A stretch of DNA of 64,000 nucleotides from NCBI GenBank assembly GCA_050084985.1, contig JBITNC010000002.1:8432001-8496000 (forward strand), given 5' to 3'. The notes below the pieces were generated by a model. It saw only the letters and a program-made list of their open reading frames with translations. It was not told the origin of the DNA and did no database searches. This DNA comes from Nageia nagi. Taxonomy: Eukaryota > Pinophyta. Below, one piece after another: positions 9,744 to 20,789 of this stretch (positions within the stretch are counted from its first letter, which is position 1; each line of letters starts with the position of its first letter). Position numbers and translations under genes: made by a program.

Positions 9744-12101
9744 TCATCCCGAGGAGGCCATGTCAAAAGATGGGTCTTCCATCTTCTCATCCCAATACAC
9801 CACAACGTTGTTGGGGTCTGCAACCGAGCCTTCAAGAGACACGGGCACCGGGGGCACCGCAACATTCCTGTTGCCTTCCAGAATTTGTACGACCTCTTTC
9901 ATCGATGGCCGTGCATCTTCGTCGTCCTGAATGCACCATCCGCCCACCATCGCAGCTCTTTTAACCTGCTCTACATCTGCGTTGTTGTGAAGTGCCGTAT
10001 CGAGCAAAGCCATGGTGTTTCCATTGTTGATCTGAATTGCCGCCCAAGTGGGAAAGAATAACTCGCTGAATTTCGGGTGGGTATCCATGTTTCTTCGACC
10101 CGCAATTATCTCCAGAAGTGTGATGCCGAAACTGTAGACATCGACCTTGGGAGTGATAGGCAGCCCGAAGAGCCACTCGGGGGCCAAGTAACCTCTCGTT
10201 CCTCGCATTGTCGTAAGCGCATGCCCAAACTCTCGTCCTATTACTTTCGAAAGGCCGAAGTCGGCCACCTTAGGGCAGAAATTGGAGTCGAGGAGAATGT
10301 TTTCCGGTTTAATGTCGCAGTGGATAATACAATCCCTGCAATTGTCGTGCAGGTAAAGTATTCCTCGGGCAGTTCCCAGAGCGATATTGAAACGCGTTTT
10401 CCAGTCCAAGATGGTAGATTCCTGACCGGGTTTGGGGAAAAGAAACCTGTTACGGAACCGTTGGTCATATAGTCGTAGACCAGGAGTCGCTGGGCGCCCC
10501 TTGGAGCAAAATCCCCGCAATCGGATGAGATTGACGTGCTGTATGATTCCGGTTGTCCTTACCTCCGCGCGGAACTGCTTTTCTCCTTGGCTGAAGCTGT
10601 CCAGCTTCTTGACAGCCACGTGGGATTTGTCCGGCAAGGTTCCCTTAAACACAGACCCGAACCCCCCGCCGCCTAGCCTCTCGGAGAAGTTCTTGGTAGC
10701 GGCTTGCAGCTCCCGGTAGGTGAAGACGGTGAGCGACCCCGGCACGTCGTCGGACATGTGTAGCGGCTTTCGCCGGCGGCAATAGACACAAAGAACCACG
10801 CTTACAATCACTATTAAGACCACCACGCCAGCGGCGCCGCCCTCGACGCCCGCTACGGTGGACTTCTTCGACGCGCTCTTAGGCACGTCGGCGGCGGCCA
10901 ACCTTACGAACAGGTTTTGGGAGGTTGTCCCCGACAAGTCCTTCAGATTGATCAGGTCGCCGAACCATTGCCGGCACGTCCCGCCGCCGACGTCGGCATA
11001 GGCTGTACAAGAACAGTTACGGAGACAGTCCTCCCGGCAGTTTGACGTGGTGGACTCAACGGCGTTAGCAGGAGTATTTTTCCCGGTGACCTGGATGAAG
11101 CCGTCCGTGGTACAGTCTAGGGCGTTCTGGCGGACGCACCCGCCGTACCAGACCTGCGCCTGCCACATCAGATTGTCCGTGGGGGTAAACCCCTCCAAGC
11201 AGTTGCAGAATTGGACGTTGTCCGCTCGGCAGGAAGCGTAGCCTCCGCAGAGGGCGTAAACGTCGCACTGATCCCGCGGCTGTACGCAGAACAAATTCCA
11301 GCCGCTGCTCCCGTTTGAAATCGAGTGCACTAGCACGTTGCCGTTCTCCGACAAAACTAAACGTGACAGTATATTTGCCGTCGCCTTGACGGAATACGTG
11401 AAGTACTTGTAGGTGCTGTTGGGGTTCTCAAAGAAGGTGAAATTGTAGATGGAATTCTGCGTCATTTCGGGGACGCCGCTGAAGATCTGGCCGTTCCACA
11501 CGCCGGATTCCCAGTACATTTCCGAGCCGCGAAGCAGCACTAATTGGTTAGACCCGCCGGGATCCATCTGGTGGCTGTACTGCCCAGGGCTAGGATCCCA
11601 GGGGCTCTTCCAGTTGTCAGCTTCTGGCTCAGCTTCTCACTCAAGCTTATCTTCATCCCGGGCAGCAATGTGTTCCCCGGGTTGTCAAAGCTCTGCCATG
11701 TAATTTCCGATTTGTTGGCCGCGCTATACACAATCAAATTCCCAGCGTCCGTTATGACGGCAGACGACGCCTTCGTGGTGCTGTTAGTGGACCAGATGAC
11801 GGAATTCCCGTACGACAGCACCAGGCTTCCGTCCCCTGTGAGATTCAGGTTGCCGGAATTGTTCTTGAGCGGGGTCTCTCGGTTGGCGATCCATACGATT
11901 GTCGTGACGGGGAGTTTGGGCGTACAAGATGCCGAGATACCAGTTTCCCATGTCGTTGAGGTTGAAGAAACCCACTTTGAAGGTGCCGTTGACGGACGTT
12001 AGGGTTTGGCCACCGCTTAGAGTTTCCCCCACGGCCATGGTGTCCGCGCCATCGCAGGCACTTGAAAGCAAAAGCAGCACCAAAAAACTGACCACATTCA
12101 T
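9744..12101 (-). CDS. G-type lectin S-receptor-like serine/threonine-protein kinase (At2g19130/SD2-like), with four frameshifts
   Basis: Membrane receptor kinase expected to bind an extracellular ligand and phosphorylate targets at the plasma membrane. The span of 2358 bases, read from the ATG at 12101, equals 785 codons plus stop, a normal length for this intronless family. In order: signal peptide (residues 1-19, MNVVSFLVLLLLSSACDGA), bulb-type lectin domain, S-locus glycoprotein region, Cys-rich EGF-like part, PAN/apple domain (to about 410), membrane segment (about 424-441), then kinase. The kinase has a glycine loop GGGGFGSV (about 477), VAVKK lysine, HCD in place of HRD (a non-RD kinase, about 595), DFG (about 615) and APEW. 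Four one-base shifts break the frame, at about 11918 and 11615 (lectin part) and about 10500 and 10450 (kinase hinge). Each pair restores the frame. The gene is far more GC-rich than its surroundings. It is either a recent pseudogene or a sequence with base-calling errors; identity of the family is certain. Confidence 0.9.
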
Positions 12102-12278
12102 TTCTGCGTAACTATGTGATTTTGCTACCGAACAAAAGAAAGCCCAAAGCTTTTCTTATAGCGGCTTAGCACAAAGACCAAGTAAGTACTCATTGTGGAC
12201 TTTGAATATTGATCGCCTGTGAAGTGTGAACCCAACGACAACGAAATTATTTGAGAGGAATGCGTCCATACAATCGCG

Positions 12279-12285
12279 TTATATA
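12279..12285 (-). promoter_or_regulatory. Possible TATA box of the receptor kinase gene
   Basis: On the minus strand the sequence reads TATATAA within 'acgtatataacgcg', about 180 bases upstream of the start codon. It is the only good TATA match in the otherwise less AT-rich upstream DNA. This is a position-based prediction only. Confidence 0.35.
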
Positions 12286-12304
12286 CGTTTTCTGAAAACT
12301 CGTT

Positions 12305-12470
12305 GCTACGAGAGTTGAAATTTGACGCGTGTATTGAACATTTTTGGCATTTTTAAACGTTTTTTACGTTCAATTTTTTTCTCAAAACGTCATGCAAGAC
12401 ACGCTAATATTTTTAAAAACCGTCAAAAATACATTTATATTTTTTAAAAATCCTGTGTATATATATCAGG
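12305..12470. repeat. Dispersed AT-rich repeat, copy 2, upstream of the receptor kinase
   Basis: Matches 672-860 ('ttgaaatttgac' then 'gtattgaacattttt' and 'tttttaaac'). It starts just upstream of the predicted TATA box of the kinase gene, so the promoter boundary coincides with a mobile-like repeat. Confidence 0.45.
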
Positions 12471-14600
12471 AGGGGAAAGGATATATATTTCAATATGAGG
12501 TGGTCGAAGGCGGGAGCTGGAAACTGCGATTTAAATTTCATTATTTCCACCTACTCCTATGATACTTCGAAATATCCAACGCATATTGATACAGGAATTT
12601 GATGGTCTAATTCTGGAACTGGCAGTGACCATGGAGGGCTTCGAATCTTTGATGGAGAGCTTCCAAACAACAAGTTATTTCATTTATTTTGTTGAGTTTG
12701 CTTTTTTTATTGAATCTTGTTGATTTTTTAACAAATAGAGTATATTTATCAAAAGCACAAGTATGCAAAACTCCTAGTAGATTGGGTTAAATCTTGCAAT
12801 GCATTTTTGTAGAAATGCTGCCATGGTCATCCAAGCATACTTCCCCAACCCTTCAAAAAGCATGTTTTTTCCTTATTTTCACTTTCAACTTTGTAATAGA
12901 ACAGAAGCAAGCATTATCAGCAAATTAGCAACTAAAAAAATTTCTTAAGAGCTAATTTTTTTCATTTAAAATGTATGATTTGATTGAATATTCGATGTTG
13001 CAATGAGATTGCATTTATTTAAGTTTCCTTTTATTTCAAAACAATAAGTTATGATTAGTTTTAAAATCTTTTATATATAATAATTATAGTATTCTCATGC
13101 ATGTATCCTTTGCATTTGGGGATCCTCTGGTGTCTATAAATGAAATCATTCAGCTGAAGAACTGAACATTGTCTTCCCATTTTTATCTTATGTAGATCCT
13201 CATATGTCATGTGGATGTTGATGTTCAGAGTGGCTACATTATATTATCATGTTAGAAAGTCTTAATAAACTTGAGGATTACATTGAACATTGTCCATAAG
13301 CAATTGTGTATATTTTATGTCAAAATAGCCATTATAGAATACTTTAAGTTTAAATTGATATTTAATATAAGTTTGTAATACATTTTTTGAACAACAAAAT
13401 TTAAAATTTTATTATGAAAGGTATTAAAAATATTTAATCGTATCTTGAATGGCATTATATAGTTGAAAAAGTTTGTAAATGTTATATGGATAGGTGAGGT
13501 TACCCATCAAATTTCAACCTTGGCTACGATAATTCGAGGTGATGTAAGATTAGCAAAATATAATTTCACTTGATATTTTACTCCTAAGGCCATACATTAC
13601 TAGCCTTTCATTTCTTCTCCTCGAGTAGACATCATCCTACATTATCTCCTATGGGTATTAATTGCCATAGAATTAAAAACTAGCAATTATAACCTTGTGT
13701 AATGGGTACATCGAAATATTATGAATGAGTTAATTAGCTATTGCAACTTTGTGCAATGGGTACATTGTAGAGTAATAATTGTTTTACAATATGTGTGTGT
13801 AAGAATATGTAAATTGATTATTTTAGAATATGTTATTTTAGTGTAAGTCATGAACATATTTGACAATAAACACCTATTATATTAATAATGAGATTTCTAA
13901 TTCCCAAAAAGTATAGGGTATCAAAAACCAACTTATATATGTGACATAAAAATGATAATCACAATAATATTTGATATTGCTAAGTGATTTAATTAAAGAA
14001 ATTAAAAATCATGATTAGATAATACTCAACGTAAAATAAATTGAAATTTTAACTATTTTTTTCAAATTAGTTGTTGTTAAAGTAGTTAATTCAAAAAATA
14101 TACGTTGTTCCTCTATTAAAACATGATCGCATTTTGACAGTCCACCTACACCTAATGTAGGTGTTGTTGAAGTAGGAACAAGAGTTGTTTAAGTAGGTGG
14201 AGGATTACTATCAATCTCAATAGATATAACTTACACCTCTTGGATTTCTCAACTTTGAAGGATATCAATTGGATTGCATGTTAATGGAGCCATACCCTAC
14301 AAAAGAAAATCTTTGTCTAGGGGTGGCTCACAAAGGATGTTCCTACCTAAAGAAAGAGAGATCCCACCAAGGGATATACTTAGAAAATCAAGAATTAGTG
14401 AGGATGATGCAAGGGGGAGATTATGGTGAGTGATAATGCGCCTTCGAGTTCTAGTGTTTGCACTTAGTAATGATAATATATTAATCCTAATATTCTTTCC
14501 CCTTTATTGTACTTTTCCTCTCATTTGTACTTAAGGATGAGGGACTGCAAAATAAAAGGAAACAACATCTATTACAAATACTTAATATAATTGAATCTTG
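12471..14600. other. Intergenic DNA, nothing recognised
   Basis: AT-rich sequence with stops in all frames. A small dyad 'cctacacctaatgtaggtg' lies at about 14144-14162. I could not recognise coding fragments, LTR ends or RNA genes here. Confidence 0.5.
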
Positions 14601-14639
14601 GATTTCCACATGTTATATGAAGATAAAAAGATACCTTCT

Positions 14640-14692
14640 TGGTGTGGCTATTGTTGTTGCTATTGTTGTTGTTGTCATTGTTGTTGCTATGG
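14640..14692. repeat. GTT-type imperfect microsatellite
   Basis: A run of imperfect GTT/GCT trinucleotides ('attgttgttgctattgttgt' and similar). Open frames across it on both strands are by-products of the repeat and are not supported as genes. Confidence 0.6.
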
Positions 14693-15479
14693 TCACTTTT
14701 TCTGCACACTTCTTCTTCAGTATCATCCTTAGACTAATAATGTGGAAAAGATCATGTAGAAGTTCATGCAACATGGACTTATGCAGAAGGTCTCTCTTGA
14801 TATTCCAGAACTCCAATTTTCATCCTCTTCCTTTGATTTTTCTTTACAAAAGTACTAGAAGGAAGAGTGCTTATGGCCTCTAAATCTCCATAATCCTATG
14901 GTTGATGAACTTTCAAGTTGGCACTTTATCATGAAGTAGTAAAGTCTAATAGTTCTTACAAATAAACAATATGTCCAATTCTCAACTCTAATTCCAATAA
15001 TAAATACGAAACTAAAACACTCTATAACCCATAATACCTTAAATTATTTTTTCTTAACATAAAGTCTTCCAATGCTGGATTGTAAATTGTTGGATTATTT
15101 CCTTCTTTCAAATTCAAATAAGCCTCATAGAAAAATGCAGCTAAATAATTTATACAAGAAACATGGTTATGAGGGGATGATTTTGTAGGATTCTTACTAA
15201 GATCATTTCTAATTCATTTAGAAATAAAAGTAGACCAATCGTATCTAGTTTTATCATGAAGGTAATGGAAAATATAATACAGGTTGTAGAATAGAATGTC
15301 ATGTAAACACCCTTGCAAAATTATTTGTGCCTAGAAAAACTCAATAACTGCTTTCAAAGATTTATTAGATACATCGGAGACTCTCAAACTTCTTCCAACA
15401 TAGTTTCTACTGACTAAAAAAAAATTAAATATGTTAACATTGAAATTAAATTGAATAATAATGGAAAATGGAAATGAAA

Positions 15480-15780
15480 GAACTATTTGGTAAATTTACG
15501 TATTAAATATTCTGGGGGGAAATTAAAAATTTTCTCCAAGTATTTTTCTGCATTATCAGATAAAGGTTTTATAGAAGAAATGGGTTCACAACCCTCATAA
15601 GGAAGACCCATCATCCATTTCACATCCAATGAATGAATGGTGATGGAGATGGTCTACTTGTTGATTTGGATAGAAATCTCAGACCTTTGGTGATTATAAC
15701 TAGAGATAATCTAGTCAAATAAATTATAGTTATCCTTAAATTTACCCATGGTTATAATTCCAAGTAGACCTAACTCCCCC
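15480..15780 (-). pseudogene. Possible plant mobile domain (PMD)-like remnant
   Basis: The minus strand reads, with two in-frame stops, through a segment containing SITIHSLDVKWMMGLPYEG. This resembles the 'leucine-rich strand, then D-V-x-x-hhh-GLP-hydrophilic-G' pattern of plant mobile (aminotransferase-like) domains, which are often transposon-associated. The sequence continues for a few dozen codons on either side and then decays. The assignment rests on a single motif and could be wrong. Confidence 0.3.
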
Positions 15781-16179
15781 ACCCATGTCATATAATACTC
15801 GAGCGTAAGGCAAAGCTCTAAAAAATTGCTAATCAAAATATTTTTATATAAAAATTACTTTGTTGTAATAGCTGGAAGACAATGGAAGGAAGAGGGTGCA
15901 AAAGATGATTCCATTTAAATATTCTATTTTAAGAAAAATGCTAAAAAGGGTTTGAAAAAGTTGAAGGGATGGAAGGAAGGAAGATAGGATGGCTAAGAAT
16001 CGAAGATCTCTGACATAGGCGATGGGGAGAAAAGTGGTAGGGAGAAGTTTAAACTCAAAGACTAATGAAATGTAAAATTAAATTCTAATAGGCTACTTAT
16101 AGCAACAAGAAACCCTAACTTGCACACAGATGTGCCACATGGTTAGCATACCCATAGAGATGTGTCATCCACTTATGAT

Positions 16180-16930
16180 GATGCACATCTTCTCTTTTTG
16201 AAGATGTGCATCTTCTCCTCAAAAGATGTTCATCTTCTCTTTATGAAGATGCATATCTTCTCTTAGAAGATGTGCATCTTATTTTATGAAAATGCATGTC
16301 TTCTTTTTTATGAAGATGTGCATATTCTAAGAGAAGTCACATGTCTTCATAAAAGAGAATATGAGCATCTTCTCAAGAAGATGCACATCTTCATAAAAGA
16401 GAAGATGTGTATCTTCTCCGTTATGTAGTTGAAGGTCTTCTCAAATAGAGAAGATGGATTTATTCTCAAATAGAGAGGATGTGCATCTTGTCAAATTGAG
16501 AGGACATGCATCTTCTTAGACTAAGAGGATACACATCTTCTTAGATAGAGAAGAAGAACATATTCTTAGAAAGAGAAGATGAGAGTCTTCTTAGATAGAG
16601 AAGAGTCATAAGATGAGTGTCTTCTCAGAAAGAGAAGATGAGCATCTTCTTAGATAGATAATACAAGCATCTTATTAGATAGAGAATATGAGTGTCTTCT
16701 CTATCTGAGAAGATGGCCATCTTCTAAAAAGAGAAAATGAGTATCTTCTCAAGAAGATGCACATCTTCATAAAGGAGAAGACACTCATCTTCTTAAAAGA
16801 GAAGATACTCATATTTTGACAAAGAGAAGACAAGCATCTTCTCAAGAAGATGTGTGTCTTCTAAAATCAAAATATGACCATCTTCTAACAAAAGATGCAC
16901 ATCTTCTTGTTATATAGTCGAGCATCTTGT
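16180..16930. repeat. Quasi-palindromic minisatellite (GAAGATGx(C/T)ATCTTC type)
   Basis: About 750 bp consist of repeated 'agaagatg' and 'catcttct' blocks joined by short spacers such as 'ataaaagag' or 'ttagatagag'. The basic palindrome GAAGATGCACATCTTC recurs dozens of times in varied form, in units of roughly 18-40 bp. Each unit is its own near-reverse-complement, so either strand could form a chain of hairpins. There is no open frame across it. Confidence 0.85.
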
Positions 16931-18244
16931 GAACACTCCACTCATTCCAATGTGAAGCAAATGCTTGATTTTTGATATTTTGTATAGGCATACAGAATAT
17001 CAAGATGGAAATGATAGCTTAAGCATGTTGATTAACATTTCACACATGTCAATGAATCAAAATATTTCTATAAATAGTTAATCTAGATTAATAGTTCTTT
17101 TCAAGTTAACAATGGTTCAATGAATCAACACTTCATGTAGATCATCATCTAGTGATGCATATTGAATACAACATGGAATTCCATCTTATTTTAAAAAAGG
17201 ATTCCAAATACAAAAATAGATCCAATATTATCTATCTTCAAAGTGTTTGAAATTTGTATTTGGATTCATTTCCAAAATATGGGGGAGTCCCCTTAGTAGC
17301 CATGTGGTTCCCCTCCCCTTGGCGTTTTAACTTCCCCTCATTGGCACTCATAGGGTAATCATTTTAGTTTATTGTTACTGGTTAGGAAATGAATATTTTA
17401 TTTTGTTTTGAATGTTATGTTCATTAAAAAAATATTTCTATATTAACATCTCAACTTCAACCATTAATGTAGAGAAGTGGAGAAGGAGTTATATTCTCAA
17501 CTTCAACCATTCTTCATAAAATATTAGGTACCAGTGGGAGAAATGGAGTCCATACAGCCTAGAACAAATGCTAATGACCAAGTTTGGGCCAAATGGAGTC
17601 TATCCAAGCGTTAGATCAGAAGAACTAGATATTATCGATCGTTTTCCTAGTCTCCACTAAGAGCAACATTGTATGATTGTAACATCAACTTCTTTCTCTA
17701 CACACAAGTTTATATATGTCTAAATTCTAAAGAAGAATATATAAATATAAATTGTTTAGTTATAAAGATGATTGAATTCCCTTTCTTATGCAGACTTATC
17801 AAATGTATTCTTTGAAGAATGTCTAGATATCAATTGTTTTCTTTTATGGTATATTTTTTCTAGTTAAAATATAAATTATACATTAATATGAAGAAGTTGC
17901 CTATAATTTTTAACTTTTTTAAAAAATGATATCGATTAGTCAAAAAAATTTAAATCAATTTTAAAATTTTTGAAAAATTATCATTCCTTCTACAATGTTT
18001 TGGGATTGAATTGCCAAGATTTTGAAACCAAATCACCACTATTTTATTTATTTTGGTTTGCCAAAATTCCTAACACATAACCCTAAAAAAATTAATTTAA
18101 AATGTATTTAACTTTTATATATTAAAAAATTATTATTATTGTAAATTATCAAAATTAATTATATTTTAATGATTATAAATTTAAAATAATAATAATTTAA
18201 TATATCTTACTAAATTTAAATTATAATTTATAATTAACATCAAA
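16931..18244. other. Intergenic DNA, nothing recognised
   Basis: AT-rich sequence. A short direct repeat 'ctcaacttcaaccatt' occurs at about 17449 and 17498. No gene, LTR or RNA gene was recognised. Confidence 0.5.
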
Positions 18245-18746
18245 AGTTATTCTCTAGTTAATGTCAAGAGGTGTTCTCTAGCTGTAACACGAGGTGGAGT
18301 GGGCAACCAAAATGTCTCACATGAGTCTATCCGTTAAACATCGACATCAATATTTAAAAAAAATGAATCAACTTTATTATTTAAAAAAATAAAGTCAATT
18401 TCAAAAGAATAACTATAATATTAGAATAGCATATAAAATAAATAATATATAACATTAAATAAAATAAATTAATATGTAACATAAATAAATTAATAAATTA
18501 ACATTAAAAAATATCAAGAAATATCAATATTTAAAAAAAATGAGTCAAATTCATTATTTAAAAATTAAAGAATAGTTGGCTTCAAAAATATAATTTAAAA
18601 ATTATATAAATATTATATTTTTAAAGAAAAGTATATAAAATACCTATTAAATAATATAAATTAGACTTATTAAATATAATAAATTACATATCTATAATGA
18701 TATTTCTTGACCTTTTTTGATATATAAGGGGATATATCAAAACTAG
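18245..18746. repeat. AT-rich dispersed repeat, shorter copy
   Basis: The left end (about 18261-18345, containing 'gtaacacgaggtgg') and the right end (18718-18746, 'gatatataaggggatat' then 'atcaaaactagt') match the two ends of 1162-2093 in the same order. The interior is reduced relative to that copy. Confidence 0.45.
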
Positions 18747-20785
18747 TTTATAATTTATATTTATATTTTAAATTTTAAAAATATATTAATGTATTAATGG
18801 TTAAACCTTGGAATGTCTACAACAATCATGAACAAATCCTAAATTTCAATCCTTACATTAGATAACTGAATTAAATGGTATGTATCATAAAAAAATAAAG
18901 GGGTGGCAGTTTGTCCAACAAAGCTCCAATCAAAATCCCATTCCAAAACTACCTCCAAAATGTGGTCAAGGCCCTAGGGCCCAATTTAGATAAGCTCAAG
19001 AGGGGCAATGTGGGCCTCATGTGGTAGACTTAGTTGTTTTGAAAAAATAAATAAGTAGGACTCCATGCACTAGAAAATTAATGTGGTTTGTTGTACACAT
19101 CATTCACATCAATCAATCCGAACATGTCATTCTAGACTATAATTTTTCTCACTCTCCACTCATGCTAGGGGAGAGGTGCTAGTAGTTGTGTGTAAACCAA
19201 TAATGGGGAGGGAACTTGTTCTCCTTGGGACCCTTAATGGACCATCCAATTATCCAAAAATAAAATGTATTTTAACATAAGGTTGATATAGAAAAACTCA
19301 AACAACGTTTGGGTTTAAAATATTCATATATTAATGTTTTTATAATTTCAAATAAAATACAAGTATCAATCAAACAAATCCATATCAAAGCATTTACAAG
19401 CATTACTGGAGCCTTAATAAAATACGTTGATAACCTGATGTGCATGTCATACTAGAACATAGTCCATTCCAAAATATTCAAAAGCCATACAATCCACATA
19501 AATATTACATCATTAAAATGTTGCATAGATTTCTATTCTTGATTACAAAATGAGTCTAATACAACAAAAATACAATTATCCCATCATTTGATCCCATCTG
19601 GACCACATTATGAACCATCATTCCCAAGTACTAGAAAACTTTCGAATGCATGTCAAGTTCACAAGTCCCATCTTGCTAACCAAACTCCTCCATTTTTTCA
19701 TCCAGCACACCTACATGACTTTCAAATTCAACTATGTAAGGACACTAAATATACAATATGAAATCTGCTCAAAAATATTCATCAAATCATAATATATCAC
19801 ATCACCAAACAAATCCAATAGCATTAAATAAAAATTCAAATGAACAATCCCTACAATTCTACTTTGAAATAACCTATAAAAAATTAGATAAAGCACTAGA
19901 AATAATTACCAAGCAAGCAAGAGAAAAGAGCAAGAGCAAGCATCAAAAGAGTCCAAGATTTTTAAGTTGTAGTAGGTTGAATTACATCTTTACTATTTAC
20001 TTGTTGCTTGTTCATAGTGATATTCATTTGTGTAAATAGTTATGTTATTTCATGATGTTTAAAACTTTGTAAATATAGTTATATTTTCATGATATATATC
20101 TCAGTGAAATTGTAAATTATTTACATGTTCATGTGCTATGAATAGATGTTAAATTAACATCTCACCACCTTGGACATCCATACAGTATGGACATCCATAT
20201 AACATTAGTTGAAAATGGTATTTTCATCGAATGCCCTCATATGCATGCATGTAGATTATGGAGGAATATACATAACTCCTTTAAGTGCTGACAAGGTTAA
20301 ATAGTTTTGCTTTACACCTGATAATTGCATGTGCATAAAAGTATCAAGAGCATATTCAGAATAACTAATTTTGTGAATATCCTATGATCATTGTATTCCA
20401 TGAAACTATTTATAAAACCCTTTTTTTACATATCCTATGACCAATGCATTACATTTATGTATGTTTATAATGCAACATGTCGATGAAATGAAATAGCCAA
20501 TATCATGCATTTTATCAATCAATATTGGAGTCATGTGTATTCTTTCACATTGAGGATGCATGTATATATGGGCATTTAGGCTTATCATAGTGCATGGCAT
20601 TCCATGCATATGGAAGGGGTGGGGATCATTAGTTGTGAGGTACCAAACATTTACAAGGATTGTGCATAGACTAAGTTTACTTTGTTTGTTATGGTTTTTA
20701 GCAATTATTGTAGTGAATTACTATTGTGTTTAAAATTTGATATTAAAATGTATTAGATGATGTTTTTAAATCATGTGTAGGTTGA
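18747..20785. other. Intergenic DNA with one foldback-end fragment
   Basis: A fragment at about 19161-19195 ('aggggagaggtgctagtagt') matches the left end of the foldback family at 5045. The rest is AT-rich DNA with stops in all frames and no recognised gene or element. Confidence 0.45.
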
Positions 20786-20789
20786 TGTC

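Noticed and set aside
10077-10472. 131-codon plus-strand open frame inside the kinase region, and others like it over 9770-12111
   Set aside because: Antisense shadows of the GC-rich kinase gene; the minus-strand reading has clear kinase and lectin motifs.
14613-14883. Open frames on both strands over the GTT repeat
   Set aside because: Created by an imperfect trinucleotide repeat; no recognisable domain and no continuation.
16180-16930. CRISPR-like array
   Set aside because: The repeats are palindromic and irregularly spaced, spacers are not unique sequences, and the context is plant nuclear DNA.
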